Shown here: positions 45,948 through 58,138 of the stretch, piece by piece
Layout: every line of letters begins with the position of its first letter
Numbering within the stretch: position 1 is the first letter of the stretch
Source of the DNA: Labia minor
Taxonomy: Eukaryota > Arthropoda > Insecta > Dermaptera > Spongiphoridae
Direction: 5' to 3'
Assembly: GCA_963082975.1 (NCBI GenBank)
Contig: OY720345.1
Span: 27,164,611 to 27,228,610 of the forward strand
DNA length: 64,000 nucleotides
Notes under the pieces: model-generated
Database searches by the model: none
Told to the model about the DNA's origin: nothing
The model's input: the letters and a program-made list of their open reading frames with translations, nothing else
Made by a program: the position numbers and the translations under genes

Positions 45948-46211
45948 ATTATTATCAGATTTATCCGGGATATAATCAAGTATTTTTGTGAGATTGTTTT
46001 CTCGACGTTTCGGCCCCATTTTGGGAACCTATCAACCCAAAATCCCGAGATTGACTCTTTGACTCACCGACTAAGATCTAGAATCCCAAAATTATCCCCG
46101 ACTAAATAACCTCTTGAAAATGGCTCCAAAATGGGTACCGAAACGTTGAGAAAACAATCTCACAAAAATACGTGATTATATCCCGGATATAAATCTGATA
46201 ATAATATTAAT
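45948..46211. repeat. Inverted-repeat element, family G copy 2, with GAAACGTTG box
   Basis: Arms of about 80 bp: ATTATCAGATTTATCCGGGA...TCTCGACGTTTCGGCCCC and its complement CCGAAACGTTGAGAAAACAA...GGATATAAATCTGATAAT. Between them lies unique sequence with AATGGCTCCAAAATGGGTAC just before CCGAAACG. This arrangement resembles the terminal repeats of Penelope-like elements. Same family as 35290-35455. Confidence 0.65.
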
Positions 46212-46261
46212 AAACCAACTCACGGAAATCTAAACCAACATATATATATATATATATATAT

Positions 46262-47319
46262 ATACCTATTTTATTTATCTACTAAAGGATATATAATATA
46301 TAGAGATATATATTTTTTTGCTTAAAATGATTCTGTTGCATTGGTTTCAAATTTTCTTTCAAGGAATGTGAGATCTTCTGTTCTAAATCCAATCCAAGAT
46401 TTTATCACCTTCGGCCATGTTTGTTGAATTTGAGACACCCAACTAACACCTCCTGAATGTTATTCTTTCTTTCTTCAACATTTATTTTCGTTCCATTCTT
46501 TTTGAAATCATCTTTCAAAGTCCCAAAGAACTTTTCCAACTCCAAACTAAACTGGCCGACAGTCGAATACACGCGTCTCGATCATTAACATTGGATGTGC
46601 ATGCATTGGTAGATGGAGTGAAAAAAAAAAGCAAGTGAAAGGGAGAAAAGGGCAGATAGGGCTTACTAATTGATGACTCACGCCTTCATCAGCACATTGA
46701 ACTTCACTCTTTCATCTCGCAGAGAGACAGAGACAATCACCCTCCAATAACACTTCATCTTTCATAGTGACTTTCATTCACTTAAAAAAGCTTGCTTATT
46801 GTTTTAATTGGAATGATATTAAATATAGCTTTATGTGTATGTATTCAACGCTTGAATGTATAATTGAATACACATTATATTAAAATATTATTAATTTTTT
46901 TTTTAAATTAATGATATGATAATTTGAATAATAATTATAAGGTTACATTTTTTTTTGTATATTTTTATCATCATTAGAAAAATTATATTATCTTAAGAGG
47001 TCTCTATTTGATTTTCAAAAGCCCTTTTGATTCTTCTATACTCAATGTCGATAAACACCCACATGGATGCGCCTCTTTATTTTCTCTATAAAAATAATCA
47101 CTCAAATATAGAAACTGGGTAAATATTGGTGCCTTTTCTATCATGTTTATTTGAAAGTTTCCATTTTCTTTTATCTTTTTCATACAACCTTTTAATACAT
47201 ATTTTATTTTTAAATATATTCTAAGTTTTTTTTTCTAATAATCTTTTCCTAGATTATTAAAAACTTTAAATTGGAAGTGGCATAACATTATAAAATATTA
47301 TAAAATGTTAACATATATA
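46262..47319. other. Intergenic sequence without supported gene
   Basis: Part of it (about 46560-46760) is less AT-rich with AACACGCGTCTCG-like bases and a GATGAC/AGAGAGAC region. No open frame with coding character. Confidence 0.5.
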
Positions 47320-47840
47320 CGAGGACAGGTTTATAAGTCCGTGACTTTTTGAATTTCCCGTCTGTTAAATGAAATGGCAACACTGCTCCTGTCAGCAAAC
47401 AACTATCCAGTGATTCCTGTCGAAATTTGAAACAGCTGGGTCTTTTACTTTTTGTTTGACATCCATTAATAGCAGACTACCTCGTGATTGGAGAAGAAAA
47501 TGGAAAAAAGTGAATTTCCAAGAAAATTCATGAATTGGGGTATGAATTATCTCCTCATCCGCCCTATTCTCCGGATTTAGACCCAAGTGACTATTTCTTG
47601 TTTCCAAACCTGATGAAATGGCTCAGGGGAAAGAGATTTGACTCCAACTATGAAAACAACTCACAACCAAATCTATTATGATGTCCTCGATAAATCTTAT
47701 TTTTTGAAAGGGATAAAACAATTGGAGAAATATTGAACGATGTGTATTTAGCTCCAAGGAGACTACGTTGAAAAATAAAATAATTTTTATTCAAAAACGT
47801 GTTTCATTCAAAAAGTCACGGATTTATTGACATTCCCTTG
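47320..47840 (+). mobile_element. Decayed mariner-family element
   Basis: Ends CGAGGACAGGTTTATAAGTC and GATTTATTGACATTCCCTTG, flanked by TA. The plus strand keeps GYELSPHPPYSPDLDPSDYF followed by LFPNLMKWLRGKRFDS, the region before the last catalytic residue. Stops and deletions elsewhere. Related to 2401-2848, in opposite orientation. Confidence 0.8.
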
Positions 47841-47842
47841 TA

Positions 47843-49157
47843 TTATATCTTTTAAAACTGAACTTAATTATATATTTTTTTTTAATAAATTAATTTAAAA
47901 ACAATTCTTTAACATTTATTTCAATTAAATGACTAACCGATGACATCTTTTTATTTAAACTAATATAAATATATTCACAATTGTTTATTTTTTTAAATTT
48001 TATTCTATAAATCATTAATATTTATTATAAAATACTTAAATTCTATTATAGAATAAAAGATGTATGTAAGTATAATTTTAAAAGACTGTACCTTCTTAAT
48101 TTTAAAATGTCTGACAGAGGGTGTCGTTTCTCATATCGCTATCTCCCTCTCTCTTTCTCTGTCTCCCTCACTCTCACCTTGGTCCCTTCACTCCCTTTGA
48201 ATGCAATTCGTTTGCTTAAAAACGCATTGAATAGATGCTTAGGGAGAGTGAAGGGAAAGAGAGACAGAGGAAATGCAAATTGAATAGACGGTACTGATGA
48301 AGTATTTGAATCATCATTGGAAGCGATGTCGAGTCAAACCACTTTAGTAACCAACCCTCATCCACATTCCTACTTAACATTAGATTTTCTTTATCAATTC
48401 ATATCCATGGATTATTCTAAAATATCTATTTAATTACCACCAGATGAACACAAATATAATTTATATATATATAAGTCTATGTAGGAAATATTATTTATAA
48501 TTATTTTAATTTAATAATAATAATAATAATATAATATTTATAATCTTTTCATAAAAGTAAAAATGATTTTAATTATTTATTTGTTGGATTTGTATTTTAT
48601 TATAAAAATTGGGTATATCTCAATGATTTGGGTCAGTAAAAAAAAGGAGGGGTGGTTGAAAGTATGTCAATAGCACCCACTCTGGAATTCAGGGCAGAAC
48701 GCCACCCCCTACCCTTATACCAGTCCACCCTTTATTTCCACAATTTGTTAAACAGCCTAATAGTGGTGGATCAAATGTTGAAAATAATTTTCCTCCTCTA
48801 ATTTAAATGAAGGTTAATCAACGCAACTTTTAATTAAACAAGCAAATGAAATTAAATAAATGTGTTTATGATTAAACCTCCTCACACACACAGCTGATCC
48901 TGGGGGCTTGAAACTTCTGTCAGTTTATTATTTTAAAATATCTATTACCACACATATCTAAAGTTTTTATAATAGCCTATTGTAGACTTATTTGATTCGA
49001 TTTTCAATCAAGGTAATTTCAAAATAATCACACACATAAATAATAATAATAATAATTAATAAAAATAAGAATATTTTTTTTTCCAAATTTGATTAAAAAT
49101 TAATTAGGTAAATATTTAGACATATAATTTTTTTGGTAATTATATGGAATGGTCATC
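47843..49157. other. Intergenic AT-rich sequence
   Basis: CT-rich patch at about 48130-48200 (CTCCCTCTCTCTTTCTCTG) followed by a GA-rich patch. No gene, no recognised element. Confidence 0.5.
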
Positions 49158-49641
49158 CAATCATTGATTTGGATAAAATCTTACAAGTGGGTTTCTTTTT
49201 TAATACTAAATAAACTTTTCTTTTAATTATTGCTGGTCGCTTCTAGTTTACGAGATAAAAAGAATTAAAGTTTACATATAAATCCATTGATATGCTATAT
49301 TTTGTTATCATGTTTTATTAATATGACCATCAGAGGGCTCCACTAATTTTCTGGGTTTATTTCAGTTCGGATTATATATAGGAAAATTAAAAAAAAATAA
49401 TTAATTAATTTCCCTATATCCAAAACCGAACCGATAAAAAAAAAATTACAAAAATTAGGAATAAGTGAATAATTAGTAAATTAGTCAATAAAAAACATTA
49501 CATAAAGATATCATATTTCGAGGTTCTTAATAAGCTAATCTGGCAAACTTTAATCGTTTTTATCTCGTAAACTAGAAACGACCCGCAAAAATTATAAGAA
49601 AAGTTTATTTAGAATTAAATAAGCGGGAGTGTCCTCCCCTA

Positions 49642-50649
49642 GACTTTCCCGCATATAAATAGGTATAAAGAGTTGTGAATGAATATTTAGAATGTGTAAA
49701 CTTGGTATTGATAAAGAGCCAGTTCTTATTAGTTTATTGGTGTCAAATTTGATATTTAGTAACATTTATATATATATATATATATATAGAGAATAAAGTG
49801 CTACTTCCGGTTAACTGATATTTTAAATGTAAAAAAAACAGATATGGATATAATATAAATATTTTTAATTTTATTTTATTTATAATATATAAGGGCTGGC
49901 TGTGACGACATGAAGTGCTGGGTGATAATTTTAAATAATTTTAAATTAAGAAAAAACTAATGAAGATGATTTTTCTCGAGGATAAAACCAATACAAAGTG
50001 CATAACACGTGGAGATATGTCCTCACGTCAAATTTGATATGAAAATAACCCTTCACTTCCTCTCTTCGATCGGCAATGCTAGCACTTCCGGTTTCCGGAT
50101 TTACACCAAAAGTTGATCAATTCATCCTACTGATGTATTAAGTAAATATACCAAATTTCATCAAAATCCGTTGAGCCGTTCAGTCTGTACACATCTATAC
50201 GGACGGACAGACGGACGGACGGACGGACAGCCATCATGCTAAAAATACTTTTTTCTGTTAAGAAAATGCATGATTCGTGGAGATATGTACCTAAAAATAT
50301 CCATAGGTGAAATTTGGTGTGAAAACAATACCTCCCTTACTATCGTCGGTCGGTAAAAAAGAAACGCTACTTGTATAGGTAAAATGTCACTTCCGTTAGT
50401 CAGATCATGATGAAATTTGGTATCTGAATTTTTTTCATATTTTTAAATCTATATACAAAATATGAAGCAAATATCTCGAAGCAAACTGGTACTTTACTTG
50501 AAAGGTAAACCAGTGTAGGTAAAGTACCACTTCCGGTTAACCGATTTTGACGAAATTTTGATAGAAATCTACAAACTATGAATAATATCGGTGTACCAAA
50601 TTTCGAAGTCCTAGCTTGATTAGTTTTTGAGTAAATTTGCTTACAGACA

Positions 50650-50680
<31 letters not shown>

Positions 50681-50823
50681 CATACATACATACACACAGA
50701 CATAATTCGAAAAATGGTATTTTCCGACTCAGGGAGGTCTAAAACGTCAAGATCTATCGAAATCTCGAAGTCGAAATTTTTGACGATTCCAATACTTCCC
50801 TTATACGAAGTATGCGGGAAAGT
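49642..50823. mobile_element. Family C element with 13-bp perfect TIR, containing a family B copy
   Basis: ACTTTCCCGCATA at 49642-49654 and its exact complement TATGCGGGAAAGT at 50811-50823 are the ends. The right half has CTTCCGGTTAACCGATTTTG, a CATA microsatellite (50650-50690), ATTCGAAAAATGG and CCGACTCAGGGAGGTC. A second, truncated copy lies at 57215-57510. No coding frame. Confidence 0.65.
49838..50356 (-). repeat. Family B dispersed repeat nested in family C
   Basis: Minus orientation: ACAGATATGGATAT on the left; GACGGACGGACGGACGGACAG tract-type microsatellite and TATCGTCGGTCGGT on the right. The CRE-like sites have mutated (GTGACGACATGAAG). Confidence 0.7.
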
Positions 50824-51089
50824 AAAAAGGAACCCGGTGGTAAAATTTTATCCAAATCAATGAGAAACAAAAGAAAAGTTTATTGGGAATTTATAAAAAG
50901 GAACCCACTGGTAAAGTTTTATTCCAATTCATCGCTGGAGACTATTCAATATAATTACCATTTTTTTATTAATTTTAATTTTAAAAATTAATAAAAATAT
51001 TTAAAAAAAAATATTTTAGAACTCCTCTTTCTTATGCTAAGTCATCAATAAGAAAAAAATATATGAATATTTAAATCTTTTTTAAAAAT

Positions 51090-51218
51090 ATTAATAATTA
51101 ATAATAATAATAATAATAATCATTATTAATAATAATAATAATAATAATCATTATTAATAATTAATAATAATAATAATAATAATCATTATTAATAATAATA
51201 ATAATAATAATCATTATT

Positions 51219-51255
<37 letters not shown>

Positions 51256-51350
51256 TAATAATTAATAATAATAATTATTAATATTAATAATAATAATTAA
51301 TAATAATAATTATTAATATTAATAATAATAATTAATAATAGTAATAATTA
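51090..51350. repeat. TAA/AAT microsatellite with interspersed CATTATTAAT units
   Basis: About 260 bp of imperfect (TAA)n, in which a higher-order unit of the kind (AATAAT)n-CATTATTAAT recurs four to five times. It ends just before a GA run. Confidence 0.85.
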
Positions 51351-51549
51351 TTATTATAAATTGAGAGAGAGAGATGGTGGGGAATTGATTTTTGAGTATT
51401 AATATGATACTGATGATAATTTATTTATTTATTTATTCCATTTCTTGGTTGTAAAGGTGAAATGTAAACGTAAATGATTGATTCTCGTATGTTTGGCAAT
51501 TGCCTTGACATTGACTGTTGTTGCGTTGTCGTTGAAGTTATCGTGTCTT

Positions 51550-51799
51550 TCTCATTTCTTGGCCGGGTGGGGTGGGGTGAGGTGGGGGGAAGGAGATTTT
51601 GCAAATGGGAAACGAATCCGGTGTTCTCTCGAGGGCAGTGGTGTGTGCGTGCCGGGGCCGATGGGTCCGTCGTGTGAAGGGCGCACAAGAAGGGCCCCGA
51701 AGGGGAGAGGCCAATGTGAGGAGTGGGGCGTGCGGGTGGCGGGCGGCGGGGAGGGGAGTAACGGAGCCACACGCCGCCACGGAGCGGACACAACGCAGT
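51550..51799 (+). promoter_or_regulatory. GC-rich promoter island of a second plus-strand gene
   Basis: The most GC-rich stretch of the window, rich in G runs and CpG (GGGTGGGGTGGGGTGAG, GGCGGGCGGCGGGG). It lies directly before a segment ending in a good splice donor. The many overlapping open frames reported over it on both strands are a result of few stop codons in GC-rich DNA. Confidence 0.45.
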
Positions 51800-52007
51800 C
51801 AGCCTCTCAGCGTGACACTTGTGCGTAGCCAACCAAGAACAGCCCCAGTGTTCCCACACAGTGGACGAACCCAGTGTAGTGAATCAACCCTTCTCTCTGG
51901 GCGGAGGTGCCCCTAATCCCATTGCCCTCGTGGATTGTGCTCCTCTTCCATCAACATCAACAACAACAACAACACCAGTCAACGACGTGCACTTCGTCTC
52001 CAGAAAG
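51800..52007 (+). other. Putative 5' UTR exon of a second gene
   Basis: Possible initiator GTCAGCCTCTCAG at about 51799-51811; the exon would end CTCCAGAAAG at 52007 before GTAAGACG, a strong donor. One frame stays open from 51819 to the donor (with PSTSTTTTTPVND) but has no ATG, so it is either untranslated or begins upstream. No coding exon downstream is convincing within the window, so the first intron would be more than 12 kb. Confidence 0.4.
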
Positions 52008-53172
52008 GTAAGACGATGTCAATGCATACCAATCACCTTCCATTCTCACACCCTTTGCTAATTTTCCCTTTTCGCCCTTTCGATGCTTTGTCCAATACAA
52101 TTCATCTTCGGTTTGTTTCCGATCATCAATGCGATGGAAAATTTTCTTCCAATCGGTTTTCTTGAAAGAATCACGAATGAGAAAACAAATCACGATGATG
52201 ATGTTAACCGAACGATGCAAAGGACGAGGCAAATAGAACACGCCTCCTTCATCATCCTGCTGCCCCCTTCCCCCACTCCTTCACTCGTTAAAGAAAATGA
52301 AAAAATCCCATTTCTTGAGAAAGTGGCTGTCCATCGAAAAAATATCAAACAACGCTCACATTCAATAGTCTTTTGTCACAATTCCCATACCTTTTTTTTT
52401 ATTTCATACCTTCCTTTTGCAAAACAAATAAAAAAAAAATTAAAACAATTTCCATTTCTCTTTTGCAAAAAAAAAAAAAAAAAAAAAATTAGCCATAAGT
52501 ACATCTATCCAATTATGTTAACAAACAATTATTTCTAAAAAAATCTATTCTATCATATATTTATGACATAATATTATCGCCATATTATTATTATGATTAT
52601 TATTATTATGAAATTACTATTTAGAAAATAGTATTTCCGGTTTGAAACACAAATATTATATACGCTTACCATTAATTATTACTAATTCATTTACAAAAGT
52701 GTAAAATAATATTAATTTATTCACTAAAATAGATATATAATATATTCTCTCATTTGTACATTTTTTTTTATTTTTTATTTTTTTTTTACTTATTATAAAT
52801 GAAAATTATATTTAAATTATTCTATATATTTATATATATTTAACATACGAGGTGTAATGATAATATAAATTCTCTTTTATTATTTAACACAAATTAAAAT
52901 GATAATCATTTTTACTGGAAATTTTATAACCAATCTCTTATCAATATATATATATATATATATAAATATTTATATATTTATTATATTAAAAATATATAAG
53001 AAATTCTTTTGTTTTCCTTAAATAAAATAAATAAATATGAAAAGTATTTCCATTTTAAAATCTGTTGATAATTTATACATAATTATATGGAAAAAATTAA
53101 TAATATAAACTGAAACGTTAAAATGATATATATTATAACATATTATATGTGTTTTATAAAGGACTATCACAA
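52008..53172. other. AT-rich sequence, possible large intron
   Basis: Less AT-rich up to about 52300 (fits an intron start), then homopolymers and TA tracts. A block CCAATCTCTTATCAATATATA...AAGTATTTCCATTTTA (52930-53060) is repeated at 53470-53585. Confidence 0.5.
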
Positions 53173-53710
53173 ATCTTTCTTGAAATGTCAACAAAATACA
53201 ATAATTTTAAATATTCAACCCCTTGACATAAAATATATCCATTTTTTCAACATTTCTTAATGTAAAAAAAAAAAAAATATAATTATTTTAAAACATATAA
53301 AAATATTTTTTTAAATAAAATAATAAAGCTAATAATTATAATTAACTTGTTTACCATACAATTAATTATTTTTTGCCTTTGATTAAAATTTAAATTTATT
53401 ATTATAAAATTATAAAATATAATATATATATATATAATATATATATTTATATATATATTATATATAATAACCAATCTCCTATCAATATATATTTAAATAG
53501 ATATATTTACTAAGTTAAAAATAAATAATAAATTATTTTGTTTATCTTAAATAAAATAAATAAATATTAAAAGTATTTCTATTTTATATATAATATATAT
53601 AAGACAAGTGTAAGTATATATATTTTTACAATAAGAAATGTTGAAAAAATGGATATATTTTATGTTAAGGGGGTTGAATATTTAAAATTTGTTGACATTT
53701 CAAGAAGAAT
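53173..53710. mobile_element. Inverted-repeat element with arms of about 90 bp
   Basis: Left arm TCTTTCTTGAAATGTCAACA...TTTTTTCAACATTTCTTA and right arm TAAGAAATGTTGAAAAAATG...TTGTTGACATTTCAAG pair over about 90 bp. The centre is AT-rich without coding content. Likely a MITE or other foldback element; target duplication not resolved. Confidence 0.6.
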
Positions 53711-55313
53711 ATATAATATAATATATTATATATCAAATTGAATGAATATTTTTTATACTAGATTGAAAATTGTTGAGAGATGCACTAATAGTTATTTAAA
53801 ATAAAATAAATATTTATATTTTTCTCATTGCTTGAATAGAACCATTAAAATAGACCTCCAACTTTGTGTGTATCATTATTTTTATTTCAGTAGAATATAC
53901 TTATACATAATTCCTTCAATTTATTTATCTATGTATTTATTCATGCGTTGATTTTTTTTTTCATTTTTTTTTTTTTTTTTGGTTACACTCATCTGGTTAT
54001 TATCTTTAATTATAAAATCATTATCAATTTTTTTTTCTCCTATTTAGGAATAATGAATTCAATAAATTCATCGGAGACTGATTTGTTATCAAAAGAAAAG
54101 AAAAGAAAAAGAAATATATTATAGTTTTTTATAATTTTAATCTCTATTTTAAATATTTAAAGCAAATAAAAAAATACACGAGAAAAAATTTTACTTTCAA
54201 AATTATTTATGATTTATTTTGTTTATATTTATATTTACCTGAGGTCAAAAACACATGTTTTATAATGAAAACAAAATGTTTAGCAGTAACTGCATTAGTG
54301 CTATAATATGTCCCTTTATCTTATAATAACATTCATTTACTAATATTTTTTATTACATTCAATGACTTTACCATTAATATTGAATACCCTATGAATAATT
54401 TATATGAATATATATATATATATATATATATGAAAAAAATACTGATGAAATAAATAAAGATTATAGATTTCCTATTTATATAATTTCCAAATTATTTTAT
54501 TTCATTAAGAATAGCAATTCAATACAATTGAATATTATTTTTCTGTGATCATATTTATATTTATAATCTTTATCATATGATTAAAATTCTATGAAATTAG
54601 GTAAATATATATCATATAAATAGTTAAATATTTTTTATTTTCTCTACTACTTCTCTCAATAGATGATAAAATTTAAAATGATATTCAAGTACAATATCTT
54701 GTGTATTTGAATAATGAAAAAAATAAATACAAAATTAATTTAGGTTAATTGAACGTCTTTGCATCATGGAATGATTAAATAAATTATTTAATTTTACTAA
54801 TTTTAAGGTTGAAAAATAAAGTATTTATTTTATTGTGTATTCAATGATAAATACAATATGATAACTCCTGGTATCTATTATAAATATTATAAATATTTCT
54901 CAAAACAAAAATAATAATAATAATAATAATATTTTATGGAAATTTATAAATAAATTTTAAACAATTTATAAAAATATATTTACATTTTTAATTTTATTTA
55001 AAAATCACTCAACTAAATTATCCTTTAGAACATTAAAATATTATACAAATATTAAACAAAAAAGTTAAGTGACCAAGGGAGGTGGTTAATTGGTAGGTAA
55101 ATGGGATGGCATATTTTTTTTTATTATTTGTCCTGATGTTAGGAACACAATTTTATATCATTTTTTTTCTTTATTAGAAATTGAATTATACATTTCTATA
55201 TTACATTTGAAGATAAGAAAAAATATTTTAGAAAAAATAAAGATTTTAAAAACTATATTCAATACCGATAATTATTTGTTGTTGTTTTATTTAAAACAAA
55301 AACTCCTCTTCCT

Positions 55314-55859
55314 TTTTTACTATCTCGCCAGAGATAGTATTGCGATCATGAAAATTTTCAATGTCGAAATTTTGATGTTTTTATATGTTTTGAAGGTCCC
55401 TGAGTCATTTTCACTAAATGCCTTGTCAAAATGGTTTGAGCTAGAATAATGGAATTTGGTTCACGGGCATTATTCAAAATTCGTAGTTTTCAATCAACTT
55501 TTGAGAAATGTAACTTATTCGGACGAGGATCATTACCTACCACGTTTTCATTTTTTTTTCCTCTCAAGTGACCGTAAAAATAAAGATATATGTTTGATAG
55601 TTTTTCAAATGATTAAAAATTGTATAAAACGGCTTTATATAGAATTTTAGCTTGATTGAATCGCTGAAAGTAACGCAATTCACTTTTTAACACGTTGACT
55701 GGCAATCACGCGCCAGCACGTGACTTGGTGCCATCAACAAACAGCCAAACAAACACACCCTGGTTTAATAAATATTATTTATTAATTTTAATTTATATAT
55801 AATATATGTTAATTAATCCAATTCAAATTTGCGAGATAGTCCAGTGGAGACACTCCAGA
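55314..55859 (+). repeat. Family A dispersed repeat, near full copy
   Basis: TTTTTTACTATCTCGCCAG start, GCGAGATAGTCCAGTGGAG end; lacks the TCTG microsatellite, which is deleted after TCATTTTCACTAAATG. Shadow open frames here are repeat sequence. Confidence 0.85.
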
Positions 55860-56149
55860 TTTTTTTCATTTATAAATTAACTCAAATGTACGTAAATCAG
55901 TTGTTTGATAAACTTAGATGATTAAAAATTCGTTTGATTAATTATTCTTGGTTAATCCATGATTAATGGATTTCTTGTGATCTTTATAAATAGTATCTTA
56001 ATGGAAATGGAAATGATTATTTATTTATTTATTTTTTTTTTTTGTAAATTTCCTTCTCGCTAAGAACAATTCGTATGTGTTTCTCTCTCGTTTCAAATAT
56101 TTACAAGGAAGGAAATTTTTTAATCCATTTCGTGCAATTGGAAATGTAA

Positions 56150-56480
56150 TATTATTTATTGATTGAGGCTGTGCTCTGCTGTCTGTGACATTCGCTGAGC
56201 AGACAACGAGCAACCAGCCCAACGACGACGACTACTCAGGGCCAAACAGGAGGGAAAGAGATTGCAGCTGGCAACCAACGGATGAAATGAACAAAATGAA
56301 CAAAATGAGAGAAAGAGATGGCGGATATATATATATATGTATGGATGGATGGATAGAGGAAGGTATGTGTGTGTGTGTGTGTGTGTGTGTGTTCACCACA
56401 CGGATACAACGAACGAGAGAAGAGCGGACAAAGCTAGAGACCCCGGGCTGCCGCCATCGCCGCCAAGTCGATTCAATTAA
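56150..56480 (+). other. Second GC-richer island, possible alternative promoter or UTR exon
   Basis: Rises well above the local AT content, with CAACGACGACGACTACTC and CCGGGCTGCCGCCATCGC. A GT microsatellite (56365-56391) divides it. A plus-strand frame runs from 56185 but begins with a non-ATG codon and contains the microsatellite. It could belong to the gene whose first exon is at 51.8-52.0 kb. Confidence 0.25.
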
Positions 56481-57214
56481 GCACACACAGCAAAAGAGAG
56501 AGAGAGAGAAAGAGAGATGGCCAAAGTCGATGCCAATATTTTTTTATCTCTCTTCCTCTCACCAGTCGAATCCATTGATAAAGACATCCCTTCATATACA
56601 TTAATAAATACATAAATAATCTCCACTCCAGATTAACAGAAAACATTTGGACTATGATTAGATAAACCAACGATCGGTGACAATTCAACCTTACATTGAA
56701 ACATAGACTTACATTAAAATTGAAATAAAAATAAATTACTTACTTTCATTAACAGCTGAATAAAATTATATCTTACGACTTCCGACTTGGCAAATTTCCT
56801 CCTTTTTCTCATCTCTTAATCGCTTAACCAATTTTCTAACAAAGCGTTCAATAAAATATACATTTATAATTTATAATGAAAATGAAGTTCAACACTTACT
56901 CGTTTTCACTTACATTTATTTAATAATCTTTTTATATACCTTGCTTTGCGTCGTTTCGTTTTACGTTTTTTCAAGTTGCGTCGCCTCTTAATTGGTACTA
57001 ATTTAGAACTAATCGTTAGATTTTCGAGGTTGCGTTGTTTTGGGATCAAATCTTTAATTTTTTTTTTTTTTTTTTTTTTTTAATTTTTTGAAATTTTCCT
57101 TTTTTTCTCTGGAAGGATATTCAAGAATGTACATCATGGGGATAAGTTTTGTGAAAAATTAAGTGGAATGTTAAGTGAAAAATTAAATACAACGTGTAAC
57201 AATACAATATTTAA

Positions 57215-57510
57215 ACCAGTGTAGGTAAAGTACCACTTCCGGTTAATTTTGACGAAATTTTGATAGAAATCTACAAACTGTGAATAATATCGGTGTACCA
57301 AATTTCGAAGTCCTAGCCTGATTAGTTTCTGAGTAAATTTGCTCACAGTCAAACATTACATACATCCATACATACACACACACAGACATAATTCGAAAAA
57401 TGGTATTTTCCGACTCAGGGAGATCTAAAACGTCAAGATCTATCGAAATCTCGAAGTCGAAATTTTTGACGATTCCAATACTTCCCTTATACGAAGTATG
57501 CGGGAAAGTA
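57215..57510 (+). repeat. Family C repeat, truncated copy
   Basis: AGGTAAAGTACCACTTCCGG through CCGACTCAGGGAGATC to TATGCGGGAAAGT, matching 50515-50823 with few changes. The left part and left TIR are absent. Confidence 0.75.
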
Positions 57511-58138
57511 AAAATTTATGTTTAATAGTGAGATTATCGCAAATTTTTTAAATAGTATTTTGTAATTTTAATTAATTTATTTATTATTATATATATTATT
57601 TATTAATTCTAATTCTAATTTATTTTTAAATATATATTAATTATACATATATTGAATTGTTCGTTTCATCTAGATGTGTAAATTCATTAATAATATGTTC
57701 AGCAAACCTTGGACCAATATTTTGTGAAAGAAAACCGACTTAAGACAACAGCCACTATGGACTCATCAGACTGTGATTAATTTTAATTTTGTTTTTCATA
57801 AATTAATAGAATAGTTTATTTTGTTTTAATTGAATACGTTTTTTTTTTGTTTTTTGTATGTATGTAAGAAAATTTTATATTATTATAGTTTTGTTTTTTA
57901 AACGTATACTTTGTTCAATTTTCTTTTTAAAAAGTAGTATTTTCGTAACCCTGAAACCTATCTTCGATCTTTACATGGTTTGCTATAGAAAATCTTAATT
58001 CAATTTGCGTCGTTTCAATTTGAGTCGTGTTTTTTTTTTTTGAACGTTGCCCCGACGCAAAGTGAGGTATTGGTATATACTGTGCTTAGATATACCGTAT
58101 TTAAGAATACTAATACTTTACAAACTGTGTAAGTAATA

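Larger units (their letters stand above)
49158..50870. mobile_element. Family E MITE split by a nested element
   Basis: The left arm and body (49158-49620, TTGATTTGGATAAAATCTTA and TAGTTTACGAGATAAAAA) match 44153-44611. They stop after AGAAAAGTTTATTTAGAATT and resume at 50824 with AAGGAACCCGGTGGTAAAAT. The interruption is the family C element at 49642-50823. A partial extra right arm follows at 50870-50930. Confidence 0.65.

Noticed and set aside
51090..51350. Satellite or centromeric array
   Set aside because: Short TAA microsatellite with minor higher-order pattern only.
51425..51916. Multiple 67-144 aa ORFs in the GC-rich island
   Set aside because: Stop codons are rare in GC-rich DNA; several begin with non-ATG codons and none has domain character.
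56232..56604. ORFs with HTHTHTH or CVCVCV runs
   Set aside because: Microsatellite translation.
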